Counted from the stretch's first letter, positions 50,629-60,243 are shown. The stretch: DNA of 64,000 nucleotides from an uncultured Clostridia bacterium (GCA_934489015.1 CAKSSN010000002.1:1-64000), one strand, 5' to 3'. The notes: a model not told the origin generated them from the sequence alone. Program-made: numbers and translations.

Positions 50629-51699
50629 ATGAACAGACATGAAGAAGCCTTAAAAATATTAAAAAAAGGAACCGTTATCCCGGCAATTCCGCTTGCACTT
50701 GACGAAAACAGGAATTTCAGCAGGGACGGTCAAAGACTGCTTATTAATTATTATGCCGACTGCGGAGTCGGCGGAATTGCTGCGGCAGTACATACAACGC
50801 AGTTTGAAATAAGAGACCCGAAATACAACCTGTTTGAAACCGTGCTTAAAACGGTAGCTGAAGAAATGGACAGATATGAGAAAAGAAGCGGCAGAGTGCT
50901 TGTAAGAGTTGCCGGAGTATGCGGAGAAACGGAGCAGGCAACAGCTGAAGCCGAGCTTGCGAAAAAATACGGCTTTGACGCGGTGCTTTTAAGTCCCGGC
51001 GGCTTAAACGACAAATCGGAAGAATATATGCTTGACAGAACGCGCGCCGTAAGCGCCGTTATGCCCGTAATCGGCTTTTATCTGCAAACAGCCTGCGGCG
51101 GCAGACAGTTTTCGTATAACTACTGGGAGCAAATGTGCGAAATTGAGAATGTTGCCGCAATAAAATGTGCGTCATTTAACAGATACCAAACCTTAGAAGT
51201 TGTACGGGCGGCAGCCTTTTCCTCGCGCTGCGATGATATAACGCTGTATACCGGAAATGATGACAATATTGTAATAGACCTTCTTACAAAATACCGCTTT
51301 GAAAAGGACGGCCGCGTTATTGAAAAATGCTTTGACGGCGGTCTGCTCGGTCATTGGTCTGTATGGACAAAGCGCGCGGCGGAGCTTTTTGAATATGTAA
51401 AAAAAGAAAAGGATAAGCCCGAAATTTCCACAAAGCTTTTGACGCTTGCAGCAGAGGTTACCGACACAAACAGCGCCTTTTTCGATACGGCACATAATTT
51501 TAAGGGCTGCATTGCCGGGCTTCACGAAATACTGCGCCGTCAGGGGCTTATGCAAAATATTTATTGCCTTAACCCCGATGAAACGCTCTCAAGCGGTCAG
51601 ATGGAAGAGCTTGACAGAGTGTGCAGAATGTATCCGCATTTAAATGACGATGAGTTTGTGCGCTCCAATCTGCAAAAATGGAAAGACCTCATAAAATAA
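50629..51699 (+). CDS. DapA/NanA-superfamily aldolase or dehydratase
   Basis: The protein has 356 aa with ATG 50629 behind AAAAGGAG. It belongs to the dihydrodipicolinate synthase-like TIM barrels: GVGGIAAAVHTTQFE, RVAGVCGETEQA, VLLSPGG, PVIGFYLQTACGG (Tyr) and NVAAIKCASFNRY (Schiff-base Lys). It is longer than DapA, with a C-terminal extension. It probably cleaves or dehydrates a keto-sugar acid to pyruvate or a related 2-keto product. Last gene of the operon, followed by a long terminator stem. Confidence 0.85.
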   Translation: MNRHEEALKILKKGTVIPAIPLALDENRNFSRDGQRLLINYYADCGVGGIAAAVHTTQFEIRDPKYNLFETVLKTVAEEMDRYEKRSGRVLVRVAGVCGETEQATAEAELAKKYGFDAVLLSPGGLNDKSEEYMLDRTRAVSAVMPVIGFYLQTACGGRQFSYNYWEQMCEIENVAAIKCASFNRYQTLEVVRAAAFSSRCDDITLYTGNDDNIVIDLLTKYRFEKDGRVIEKCFDGGLLGHWSVWTKRAAELFEYVKKEKDKPEISTKLLTLAAEVTDTNSAFFDTAHNFKGCIAGLHEILRRQGLMQNIYCLNPDETLSSGQMEELDRVCRMYPHLNDDEFVRSNLQKWKDLIK

Positions 51700-51706
51700 A
51701 CGTAAT

Positions 51707-51770
51707 AATCCGCAAATGCATTGTGAGCCCAAATTTTCAGGCTCTGATATGCATTTGCGGATTTGATTTT
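51707..51770 (+). terminator. Terminator of the catabolic operon
   Basis: A 15-bp perfect outer stem (AATCCGCAAATGCAT with ATGCATTTGCGGATT) and an inner GAGCC/GGCTC stem, followed by TGATTTTT. Confidence 0.9.
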
Positions 51771-51913
51771 TAGCGTAAACACCAATAGCAAAAAAACAAG
51801 CTTAAACACTTCGGAGCGCACTTAGCCAAAAAAACCATACCGCAATTACGCTGCCGCAGAAGTTATAAAAGCGCCGTTTTAGACGTTCACAAAAGCACGA
51901 CGTAACACGCTGC

Positions 51914-52172
51914 GTTTTCACGCTCACTAAAGTCTGATGTAAGCACGCTGCATTTTCACGCCTCACCAAAGACCGATGTAATCACGCCGCATTTTCACGC
52001 CTCACCAAAGACCGATGTAATCACGCCGTTTTTTCACGCCTCACCAAAGACCGATGTAATCACGCCGCATTTTCACGCCTCACCAAAGACCGATGTAATC
52101 ACGCCGTTTTTTCACGCCTCACCAAAGATCGATGTAATCACTCCGCATTTTCACGCCTCACTAAAGTCTGAT
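51914..52172. repeat. 39-bp tandem repeat, six units plus part of a seventh
   Basis: Units start at 51914, 51953, 51992, 52031, 52070, 52109 and 52148; the unit begins TTTTCACGCCTCACCAAAGA and ends GTAATCACGCCGCA. Units alternate in their last two bases (CCGCA, CCGTT, CCGCA, CCGTT, CCGCA), which implies growth by duplication of a 78-bp pair. The first and last are more divergent (ACTAAAGTCTGA). The last unit runs into the 3' end of the glycosylase gene. Confidence 0.9.
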
Positions 52173-52643
52173 TTTGCTCCACTCTCCTATCAGCCTTTCA
52201 AGACTCCATACCGCATTTGCCGGAGAGGTTGACGGAAGGCATATACACGGGATTTTAACAGCCGGATAAGCGTATTTATTATACAGCTTTTCGGCTGTTT
52301 TCCCGTTTACGAAAATTTTTTCTATTTTTGCAGCGGAAAGTATTTGCGAGAAATCGTTCACCTGCGCATTTTTAATAGAACTGTCGGCGCTTCCGGTTAT
52401 TTCACACGAGGCAATCACATCCCAAAGAGCAATTTTGTTTTTTAGCAAAAAAGCCTTTTTATCCTCTATACTCTCCGGCACTTCATCTCCGAAAACCGCC
52501 GCCGCAACGCGCCAAAACCTGTTTTGCGGATGACCGTAAAAGAAATTCTGCTCACGCGACTTAACCGACGGAAAACTTCCGAGAATAAGTATTCTGCTGT
52601 CGGGCGCATACACCGCACCGAACGGATGCTTTATCATAAACAA
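52161..52643 (-). CDS. DNA-deoxyinosine / uracil-DNA glycosylase family protein
   Basis: The protein has 160 aa, UDG superfamily. LILGSFPSVKSREQNFFYGH and PQNRFWRV correspond to motif 1 and the base-binding loop, and LPSTSPANAVW to motif 2. This fits the hypoxanthine-DNA glycosylase branch. It would remove deaminated bases to start base excision repair. The last codons and stop lie within the partial seventh unit of the 39-bp tandem repeat, so the C-terminus could vary with repeat changes. Confidence 0.85.
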   Translation of the reverse strand: MFMIKHPFGAVYAPDSRILILGSFPSVKSREQNFFYGHPQNRFWRVAAAVFGDEVPESIEDKKAFLLKNKIALWDVIASCEITGSADSSIKNAQVNDFSQILSAAKIEKIFVNGKTAEKLYNKYAYPAVKIPCICLPSTSPANAVWSLERLIGEWSKIRL

Positions 52644-52743
52644 CCTCTCCCAAAATATTATTGTATTGACGAGTTTTTTAATGCCTCAAAAGCGGAGATT
52701 ATTTTTCCGAAAGCTGCACAGTCATGCGCAAAAAATCCCATGC

Positions 52744-53583
52744 TTAGTCAATATAAACCCACTCAAACGGCCTTTTCAGCGCCTTTTCGCCCGCCTCTAT
52801 AATCGACACAACCTTTAGCGTGCGCTCATGGCTGACCGGGATTTCCCCGGTATCAAAAAAATCTATAACAGCCTTTATAAACGCTTTGAAAAAGTCCGAT
52901 TTTATTACATATCTTACCGCATTATTATCCTTATCGGACGGGGTTACCGCGTATGTGTAAATATCATCATTGCGATGAATTAAATGCGCAACAACTCCGC
53001 TGTCAAACTCAACGGCAAAAGACGGATGATTTTCCCTATTTACCGCCATAACACGTTTTGGATTTCCCTCAACAAGCACCGCCGCCTGCTCGGCAAGGTG
53101 GACTGCGCCGACCTCAAAATTTTCGGGACCTTCTATATAAACGCTGTCAAGGCTTTTTTTGTCAATCTCCGAAAGCTCTGACGCAAATCCGAGCGCGGAG
53201 CTTGACCAGCAAACAGAGCGCCCTTTTTCGGCAAGCTCAAAAATTTTTTCCGCTTCGCTTTTCTTCATCGAAAACGTTTTATCAATATACACTCTCTTAC
53301 CCGAAAGCAGCGCCTTTTCGGAAAGCTTTAAATGCATTTCGGGGTTGTCGGGCGACAAAACAATTATGCAGTCGCATTTTTCGACAAGCTCGTCAATCGA
53401 GCTGCAAAGCGGTATATTATTTTTTTCAGACCATTTTTTGTTTGTATCTCCGTCCGGGCTGTCAATAAGCCCGTAAGCGCAGGAAACCACACATCTGCCG
53501 CCTGAGTTATCATTTAAAAGTTTCGGATAATTATTAGCGTGCCACTCGTCAAGATAGTAATCTATAAAACCAACCTTAATCAT
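52744..53583 (-). CDS. Divergent Gfo/Idh/MocA-like oxidoreductase
   Basis: The protein has 279 aa. The fold is recognisable (CDCIIVLSPDNPEMHLKLSE; KRVYIDKTFSMKKSEAEKIFE; AVHLAEQAAVLVEG), but the N-terminal strand reads KVGFIDYYLDEWHANNYPKL, with no GxGxxG. The usual EKP is replaced by DKT. NAD(P) binding may therefore be changed or lost. It lies 12 bases downstream of the next Gfo/Idh gene in the same transcript. Confidence 0.78.
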   Translation of the reverse strand: MIKVGFIDYYLDEWHANNYPKLLNDNSGGRCVVSCAYGLIDSPDGDTNKKWSEKNNIPLCSSIDELVEKCDCIIVLSPDNPEMHLKLSEKALLSGKRVYIDKTFSMKKSEAEKIFELAEKGRSVCWSSSALGFASELSEIDKKSLDSVYIEGPENFEVGAVHLAEQAAVLVEGNPKRVMAVNRENHPSFAVEFDSGVVAHLIHRNDDIYTYAVTPSDKDNNAVRYVIKSDFFKAFIKAVIDFFDTGEIPVSHERTLKVVSIIEAGEKALKRPFEWVYID

Positions 53584-53595
53584 TTCCGCTCCCCC

Positions 53596-54645
53596 TTAAA
53601 GAATAATTTCCTTATGTTCGGCAGCGGAGCGGTAAGCCGCGTCCATCATCTGTGCGGTTATAATATTTGTGTCAATATGCGACGGCATACGCTTACCTGT
53701 TTTTATGCAGTCTATAAAGCTGTCTATCTCTGTTTGGAACATTGATTTTTCTTCCTTTTCAAATGTCGTCCTTGAAAGCATACCGTTTTTAACGGAATAA
53801 AGCGTAAAGTCCTCGCCGTATATAAGTCTTATTCCGCCCTTCGTTCCCATAAAGTCTATAAACATTTCATTCTCGCCGATATTCTGCGCCCACGCGCCGT
53901 TAAAGGTTATAACAGGTCCCTCTGTTCTTATCATTCCGGTAACCGAGTCCTCAACATCGCATATTCCGTCATTCTTTTTAGGGCCTGCCCACATATTTGT
54001 GTAAACATAGTCTTTAATCGGGTTACCCATATATGAAAACGTTTCCGCAGACACACTTTTTACCTTAGGATCGCCGCAGCAGTACATAACAATATCAAAA
54101 AAATGTACGCCCCAGTCAATCATAACTCCGCCGCCGGCAACAGCCTTTGTTGTAAAATCTCCGCCGAGTCCCGGTATGCTTCTGTGATTTCTAAAGCTTA
54201 TGTATACCTGATATACATTACCAAGTTCTCCGTCATCAATAATTTGCTTTATTTTATTAACGCCTATGTTAAACCTGTTCACAACGCCTATGTTTAAAAC
54301 CTTGCCCGACTCATGCTGCGCTTCCTGCATTTTGAGCGCTTCTTCATATGTTCTCGCAGCCGGCTTTTCACAAAGCACATTCTTCCCTGCCTTAAGCGCG
54401 GCTATTGAAATTTCGCTGTGAGCCTTGTTCGGAACGCATACCGAAACCGCTTCAATTTCCGGATCGGAAATTACATCTCTGTAATCCGTAACCGCTGTTC
54501 CCACGCCGTATTTTTGTGCAGCCGCCTGCGCTCTTTCGGGAATAATATCGCAAAAATATTTAATTTCCGCCTCGCTGTTATTCACATAAGCCGGAATATG
54601 CTGCGCATTTGCAATAGTTCCGCATCCGATAACTCCTACCTTCAT
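53596..54645 (-). CDS. Gfo/Idh/MocA family oxidoreductase
   Basis: The protein has 349 aa. GVIGCGTIANAQHIPAY is the Rossmann start and CEKPAARTYEEA the catalytic-region motif; VVNRFNIGVNKIKQI and GGGVMIDWGVHFFDIV are typical of the substrate domain. It starts a transcript with the divergent paralogue, driven by the promoter at 54694-54722 and probably controlled by the AraC protein encoded upstream. Confidence 0.92.
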   Translation of the reverse strand: MKVGVIGCGTIANAQHIPAYVNNSEAEIKYFCDIIPERAQAAAQKYGVGTAVTDYRDVISDPEIEAVSVCVPNKAHSEISIAALKAGKNVLCEKPAARTYEEALKMQEAQHESGKVLNIGVVNRFNIGVNKIKQIIDDGELGNVYQVYISFRNHRSIPGLGGDFTTKAVAGGGVMIDWGVHFFDIVMYCCGDPKVKSVSAETFSYMGNPIKDYVYTNMWAGPKKNDGICDVEDSVTGMIRTEGPVITFNGAWAQNIGENEMFIDFMGTKGGIRLIYGEDFTLYSVKNGMLSRTTFEKEEKSMFQTEIDSFIDCIKTGKRMPSHIDTNIITAQMMDAAYRSAAEHKEIIL

Positions 54646-54693
54646 TATAAATTCCTCCCAATCGGAGCAAAAGCTCCTTATATTTATAATAAA

Positions 54694-54722
54694 AGTATAC
54701 CATACGGCTCTAAATCAGGCAA
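54694..54722 (-). promoter_or_regulatory. Promoter of the two-oxidoreductase operon
   Basis: On the minus strand TTGCCT (54722-54717), 17-bp spacer, TATACT (54699-54694), upstream of ATG 54645. Confidence 0.65.
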
Positions 54723-54735
54723 TACGATTTACTGC

Positions 54736-55590
54736 CTATAAATCGTCATTTTTTTGCTGTTTATAAACAAGCGGACTAACTCCGAAGCACCTTTTAAAGG
54801 CTATCGCAAACGTATGCGCCGACGAAAATCCGAGATATTCCGCCGCTTCCGTAACAGTCATCTTCTTATCTCTTAAAATGAGCGCCGCCGCGTCAAGCTT
54901 TTTCTTTAAAATATACTCCTTAACGGTCATGTCAAGCTTTTGGCGAAACAAATGCGAAATATAACATTCACTATACGACAGCCGCTTTGCAACATCTTTT
55001 ACGCCTTTTATATTCATGTACTCCATGTCTATAAGCCTCATTATGCTGTAAAGAGTAAAATCGGGTCTTTTAACTGCCTGATTTTTGGGCTTATCGGACG
55101 CAAGCCGTGAAATTAGAATTAAAATCTGGCTTAAATACATATTAATCATTGCTTCTCGGTTATCCTCTGCGGAGTAAAACTCATCAAGGAGCATTTCAGA
55201 AAGCTTTTTTACGTCGGAATTATCCTTTAAAATAAAGCTGTTTTTATCGGCGGTAAGCTTTAAAAACGGTGCAATATTTTCATCATCGGAATTAGCTTCA
55301 AAGCCTATACAGATATATCTGAAATTTTCATCCGCTTTTATTTCATGGCTTATCCCCTTTTTTACATAATGGATTTGCCCTGCCGATAACCTGCTTTGCA
55401 CGCCGCCCGAATAAACCGTGCTTCTTCCGGAAAGCGCAACCGTTATTTCATCGCACACCTGCATATGAAAATTTATTTTTCCTCCGGGCTTCAGGCAAAG
55501 CTCCGATACCTGAATAAGTGTACCCGATTCAAGAGCTAATCTGAATGGCTCTTCCAAAAAATTATCGTAAAAAAATACAGTATTCTCCAT
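54736..55590 (-). CDS. AraC-family transcriptional regulator
   Basis: The protein has 284 aa with ATG 55590 (GGAG seven bases upstream); the ATG at 55602 is possible. N-terminal cupin-like ligand domain (about 15-150: GGKINFHMQVCDEITVALSG; HYVKKGISHEI). C-terminal double helix-turn-helix (about 185-278: VAKRLSYSECYISHLFRQK; EAAEYLGFSSAHTFAIAFKR). It lies directly upstream of the oxidoreductase genes and probably activates them in response to a sugar. Confidence 0.92.
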   Translation of the reverse strand: MENTVFFYDNFLEEPFRLALESGTLIQVSELCLKPGGKINFHMQVCDEITVALSGRSTVYSGGVQSRLSAGQIHYVKKGISHEIKADENFRYICIGFEANSDDENIAPFLKLTADKNSFILKDNSDVKKLSEMLLDEFYSAEDNREAMINMYLSQILILISRLASDKPKNQAVKRPDFTLYSIMRLIDMEYMNIKGVKDVAKRLSYSECYISHLFRQKLDMTVKEYILKKKLDAAALILRDKKMTVTEAAEYLGFSSAHTFAIAFKRCFGVSPLVYKQQKNDDL

Positions 55591-55769
55591 AGTAATCTCC
55601 ATCGGCACACCGTGCGCCGCCTGCAAATATAAAATCCTCTTGTCCGCAGCTATGAAATAATGTTACCGCCGCACATATGCGCCCTGCAAACGCTGTAATA
55701 AAAATCTTTGCACGTCTAATCAGCGCGCTCAAAGCTGATTTTCTTCACGCAAGCAGCGCTTTATTTAAG

Positions 55770-55817
55770 AAAAACCCCTCAGGGCAGCATATTTAATCTG
55801 CCGCTCTGAAGGGTTTG
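55770..55817 (-). terminator. Terminator of the S-layer gene
   Basis: On the minus strand AAACCCTTCAGAGCGGCAG pairs (two mismatched positions) with CTGCCCTGAGGGGTTT, followed by TTTCTT. Confidence 0.8.
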
Positions 55818-55868
55818 TGTTTCTACAGTGTCAAAATAACACCTTATGCCTTATCAGGCAAAATAATT

Positions 55869-58811
55869 TTAGTAGATAAGAATTGTCTTGCAATTTCTTC
55901 CCTTTGAAGGCGTTGTGCTGTATTCATAAACTGCAATTACGCTGCAATCCTTACCGTCTGTGTCAGCGCCTCTGAAATCAAGTGCTGAAAGCTTGTCGGT
56001 TGAAGCCTCATCAAGAGTTGAAATAACCTTAGTGCCTTTATCGTTAAACTTAAGTATTCTTATGCTGCTGTCGATAGGAATAAGATCCTCATCACCCGAA
56101 ATAATTTTGCCGTTTTCATCAAAGCCGTTTCTTGTTACACGGAGCGAATAATTATCGCCGTCTTCAACAACCTCAATTACGTTTGCAACGTATACATGGC
56201 TGTAAGCCTTTGATGCGGTTGGTGATGAATACCAATCAAACTTATCGTCTGTAAAGTCATTGTCTTTTACAGAATAAACATCATCCGCCTTTAATACGGT
56301 TAATGCATTTACAAAGCCCGATGTGTCGCTTCCGCTTACAAATATATCACCTACGGAATAATCTGAAACATCAACATAACCTCCTGTTGTTAATGTTATA
56401 TTGCCAACGCTTGCTCTGCCTTCAACTACATCCTGTGAATGATCATATGAATTAAAGTAATTAACCTTCCATACGGTTTCTCCGTTATATGTCCCCTCTT
56501 TAACATCTTCCGCAACTATACGCGGTTTTGTGCCATTGCCCGGCGTTGAATTTGATGAAGAGTTACCGTAAAGGAGAACAAGACCTGCCATCTTTGAGCT
56601 GTTTACATTGTACGGCTGTACATAATAGCTGTTATCTGTTGTAAACGCTGAAATTGTACGTTTACCGTATGAAGATTCGCTTGATCTGTCCTGCGGAATG
56701 TAGATAAATGTTGTTGACGAATTTACATAGAAATCGCCGTTTCCGAACTTATTGCTTCCGGAATATTTTGTCTGACCTGTAAGCGGCAGATATTCAACGA
56801 GCTTTGTAACATCCTCGTTTGTTTCGCCCTCAGAAGCAGTATTAAGCGTTACTATTTCAGTAACCTGTGTTCCGTCCGTAACGAGCTTAACAATCTGGCA
56901 TGCGTTTGTTTTTGTAACCTTGTTTCCGAATATACTGCTTGCAGCGTCCGGAACAAATGTATCGCTGTCATCCTCAACATTTGACCTAAGAGTGTTTACT
57001 GCGCTTGCAGCGGAAACAGTCTCACCGTCAAGCTTAACTTTGCTCTTAAGGCTGTAGAGCTTAACGCCGGAGGATGCCGGAACATAAGCCTTGATGTTGA
57101 AGTTTTCATCATCATCGGTCATTGTTCTTATAAGATAAGCATACTGATAATTTGTAGAGGTTGTGCTGAAGGTTGCATATACGATATTGTTATAAGCGTC
57201 TACATAGAATGTACCCTGAAGCGATGTGCTTATTGACATTGAGCTTTCGTTTTCTATATAGTTCTTTCCGTATTCCTCAATGTTATAATCCTTTGAGGAA
57301 ATTGTAACCTTTTCATTATCATAGGCTGTGATTTTGCCTGTCACGGGGTTGGATGTAACCTTAACCGTTACATATGTATCACCGCTGCCGTCAAGGCTCT
57401 GAGCTACAAGGAGAACATCGTTAGCCTTGATTGAAGTCGGGGAAATCTTAGCGCCCGAATCGTTTGTAATTGTAAGAACAGTGTTTACATCATCGGGATC
57501 AAGAGTTATCTTATCAATGTAATGAGCCGGCTTATCGCCCTTTGTAAATTTAACCTTGTTTGTTACAAGATAATCCGATGTTGACGGAGTTCTTGCGGCA
57601 ACCATGATATTGTAGTCCATAATATCAATGATTTCAATTGTTCCGTCATTTCCGCTGTCGGTAAGCTTTACATCACCGTAGATAAAGTTTTTGCCTGTCG
57701 GTGAGAGCCAGTCCGAAAGCATATCATCGTCATAATCCTCTACAGCCTTTCCGTTATAGTAAACAGCCGTAAGATTTGACTTTTTGATATTAACCGTCTT
57801 ATTCTTCTTTGACGAGTCCGAATATTTAAGTGACGAACCGGTGAAAGAATCTATATCGTTATAGTTAATTGTTGTAACTGTGTTGTCAACCGTTTCAAGA
57901 TCGAGCTCGAAAAGCGAATTCATGTTACCGCCCTTGCCCTCCTTGTAGAACACAACGGCCTCCTGACCGAGAATATTCTCAAGAGTTGACTTATTGTCGG
58001 TATACGAATTGTATTCCATCTTGATAACGTCGCCGTTTTTAAGGCGTACTGCCATTTCGCCGACATAAAGACTTACCGTGCAGTCGGAGGTTGTCTTATC
58101 CTCAACGCCGACAATTTTACACTTTTCCTTTTTAATTCCGAGATATGTTTCCATAAAGCTTGAAAGATCCGATTCAAGTCTGCCTGTTGCGGCATTGTAA
58201 ACAGGAATATCAACATCCAGAACGTTGTCCATAAGCTGAGCAACAACGCCTCTTGTTGCCGGAGCCGACTGATCGGCTACAACAGCACCCTTTGTAATTC
58301 CGAGAGTATTACCCTCCGAAACATAGCCTGTCGGCCAGCCGCCGAGAGCTATTGCCGCATTTTCATAGCCTGCTGCGCAGACAATCATCTTTACAGCCTG
58401 CTCATATGTAACCTTTTCGTCCGGTCTGAAGGTCTGATCCTCAAAGCCGTTTACAATTTTTCTTCCTGCAGCAACGAGGATATTGGATTTTGCCCAATGG
58501 GTATCAATATCGGTAAATTCGTTTGAAGCAGATGCAGCCGCATCGGATACTCCGAGAGCAACGGTTATAATTTTTGTAAACTCCGCTCTTGTTATTTCTC
58601 CCTCCGGCTTAAATGAATATGTACCGTCACCGTTATCATATCCGTTAATAATTCCGAGCTTTGTAAGCGTCACAATTGCGTCGCTGTATTTGGTTGAGTT
58701 CGTTACATCACTGAAGTTTGCTTTATTATCCGCCGCATGAACAATCCCTGTAAAGCCCATGCTGCTGATTAAACAAGCTGCAGCCATGAAAAGTGAAAAC
58801 TTACGTTTCAT
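55869..58811 (-). CDS. Major S-layer-type protein with N-terminal SLH domains
   Basis: The protein has 980 aa; ATG 58811 follows AAGGAGG. Signal peptide to about residue 26 (GIVHAADNK). Two clear SLH domains (about 32-85, FKPEGEITRAEFTKII; about 95-150, FEDQTFRPDEKVTYEQAVK) and a weaker third to about 200 attach it to the wall polymer. The rest is Thr/Ser/Asp-rich and beta-predicted, with almost no Cys, as in paracrystalline S-layer subunits. The strong promoter, leader hairpin and consensus ribosome binding site agree with very high expression. Confidence 0.85.
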   Translation of the reverse strand: MKRKFSLFMAAACLISSMGFTGIVHAADNKANFSDVTNSTKYSDAIVTLTKLGIINGYDNGDGTYSFKPEGEITRAEFTKIITVALGVSDAAASASNEFTDIDTHWAKSNILVAAGRKIVNGFEDQTFRPDEKVTYEQAVKMIVCAAGYENAAIALGGWPTGYVSEGNTLGITKGAVVADQSAPATRGVVAQLMDNVLDVDIPVYNAATGRLESDLSSFMETYLGIKKEKCKIVGVEDKTTSDCTVSLYVGEMAVRLKNGDVIKMEYNSYTDNKSTLENILGQEAVVFYKEGKGGNMNSLFELDLETVDNTVTTINYNDIDSFTGSSLKYSDSSKKNKTVNIKKSNLTAVYYNGKAVEDYDDDMLSDWLSPTGKNFIYGDVKLTDSGNDGTIEIIDIMDYNIMVAARTPSTSDYLVTNKVKFTKGDKPAHYIDKITLDPDDVNTVLTITNDSGAKISPTSIKANDVLLVAQSLDGSGDTYVTVKVTSNPVTGKITAYDNEKVTISSKDYNIEEYGKNYIENESSMSISTSLQGTFYVDAYNNIVYATFSTTSTNYQYAYLIRTMTDDDENFNIKAYVPASSGVKLYSLKSKVKLDGETVSAASAVNTLRSNVEDDSDTFVPDAASSIFGNKVTKTNACQIVKLVTDGTQVTEIVTLNTASEGETNEDVTKLVEYLPLTGQTKYSGSNKFGNGDFYVNSSTTFIYIPQDRSSESSYGKRTISAFTTDNSYYVQPYNVNSSKMAGLVLLYGNSSSNSTPGNGTKPRIVAEDVKEGTYNGETVWKVNYFNSYDHSQDVVEGRASVGNITLTTGGYVDVSDYSVGDIFVSGSDTSGFVNALTVLKADDVYSVKDNDFTDDKFDWYSSPTASKAYSHVYVANVIEVVEDGDNYSLRVTRNGFDENGKIISGDEDLIPIDSSIRILKFNDKGTKVISTLDEASTDKLSALDFRGADTDGKDCSVIAVYEYSTTPSKGRNCKTILIY

Positions 58812-58840
58812 TTTTTTTCCTCCTTAATGGGTTCTTTGCC

Positions 58841-58908
58841 GATACATCATGTGTATCTTTAATAATTGTGTTTATGTATATTGTATCACCTTTTTGCAAA
58901 ATAGTCAA
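58841..58908 (-). promoter_or_regulatory. Strong promoter and 5' leader hairpin of the S-layer gene
   Basis: On the minus strand TTGACT (58908-58903), 17-bp spacer, TACAAT (58885-58880). A GATACA/TGTATC hairpin at about 58,841-58,857 in the leader may stabilise the mRNA. Confidence 0.75.
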
Positions 58909-58983
58909 TGGTTTTTTTTACGAAATTTAAAATTTTATAATTTATATAAATATTATGCCCTCCAAATGTCTGATATTTACAAA

Positions 58984-60078
58984 TCAAAACGCTTTTTTGC
59001 CTATAAAGGCACGGATTTTGTCAATCAGACTTCTTTTATTTACATATTTCTCTCCGGCGAGCAGATCGACTCTTCCGATTACATTTCCGTTTGAGATAAT
59101 ATCCATATAGCCTATTTTTTCTCCCGCGTCAATGTCGGCGCGAATTTCAGGCAGTGTATGAGTTACTATTTCCGTCCTGTCCGCGCCCCATACGCTGTAG
59201 GAAAAATCCTCTGCCGCCTCTGCCGGAACGCTTTTCGCGCCCTTTGTTTTTATTTCCTTTAACACATCTCCCTTTTTAACCGCCTGCTTTTCGCGTGCGC
59301 TTTCAAAGCCGAAGTCGAGCAGCGCCTTGTGGTCCGCCCAGTCGTCGGGGTCGTTCAGCGTTACGCATATAAGCGTTATCCCCCCTCTTTCGGCCGCCGA
59401 CACAAGACATCTTCCGCTTCTTTTTGTAAAGCCCGTTTTAACGCCTATGCAGCCGTCATACATATTCAAAAGCTTATTGTGATTTGAAAACCATACCGTG
59501 CCCGAAGAATAATCTGTTTTATGTGCCTTTTCGGAAACGATTTTTCTGAATTCATCGTTTTTCAGAGCGTATGCCGTTATTTTTGCAAGATCCTCTGCCG
59601 TTGTGTAATGGCTTTGGCTGTCAAGCCCGTTCGGATTTGAAAAATTCGTATCGAGCGCGCCGAGCTGCCTTGCCTTTTCATTCATAAGCTCCGCAAAGCT
59701 CTCGCTGCTTCCGCTTATATGCTCCGCTATTGCAATAGCCGCGTCATTTCCCGAATTCAGCATAAGCCCGTAAATCACCTCTTCCGCCGGGACTTTATCT
59801 CCGGGCGCAAAATATGCACTTGAGCCTTCCTGCCGCGCCGCGTTCTCCGAAACGGTTATTATTTCTGACATATCCATGTTTTCAAGCGCCAGCACCGCCG
59901 TCATTATTTTGGTCGTGCTTGCCATAGGCGCACGCTCCGAGCCGTTATATTCATAAATAACCTTTCCCGTAAGCGCGTCCGCAAGACAAGCATGCAGCGC
60001 GCTGATTTTCGGCGAAGCGGCATATGCACGCGGAAAAAGCATAAGAGCAAAAAATATAGCAAATAAAAATTTTTTCAA
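58984..60078 (-). CDS. D-alanyl-D-alanine carboxypeptidase (S11, DacF-like)
   Basis: The protein has 364 aa. Signal peptide to about residue 20. Penicillin-binding motifs: S54-T-T-K57, S109-G-N111 and K214-T-G216. A C-terminal beta domain (about 265-350) is typical of PBP5/DacF. It trims the terminal D-Ala from stem peptides. In Clostridia such enzymes act in vegetative or spore wall synthesis. Sits alone between the S-layer gene and the his operon. Confidence 0.93.
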   Translation of the reverse strand: MKKFLFAIFFALMLFPRAYAASPKISALHACLADALTGKVIYEYNGSERAPMASTTKIMTAVLALENMDMSEIITVSENAARQEGSSAYFAPGDKVPAEEVIYGLMLNSGNDAAIAIAEHISGSSESFAELMNEKARQLGALDTNFSNPNGLDSQSHYTTAEDLAKITAYALKNDEFRKIVSEKAHKTDYSSGTVWFSNHNKLLNMYDGCIGVKTGFTKRSGRCLVSAAERGGITLICVTLNDPDDWADHKALLDFGFESAREKQAVKKGDVLKEIKTKGAKSVPAEAAEDFSYSVWGADRTEIVTHTLPEIRADIDAGEKIGYMDIISNGNVIGRVDLLAGEKYVNKRSLIDKIRAFIGKKAF

Positions 60079-60243
60079 TCAAAATCACCTGCCGCAAATA
60101 ATTTGTACCGTAAAATTTTATGATTTATTTCCTTTATATATTACACCGCAGCAAATTTTCTTTCCTATACAAAATATACAAAGCGCAGCCTGATGATTTG
60201 TGTAAAAACGTCATTTTAACACGCTATCACTTTAATATTTTAC

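Noticed and set aside
52658..52741. 27-codon minus-strand frame between the oxidoreductase and glycosylase genes
   Set aside because: Too short, with no ribosome binding site. It may be a 3' remnant but cannot be supported.
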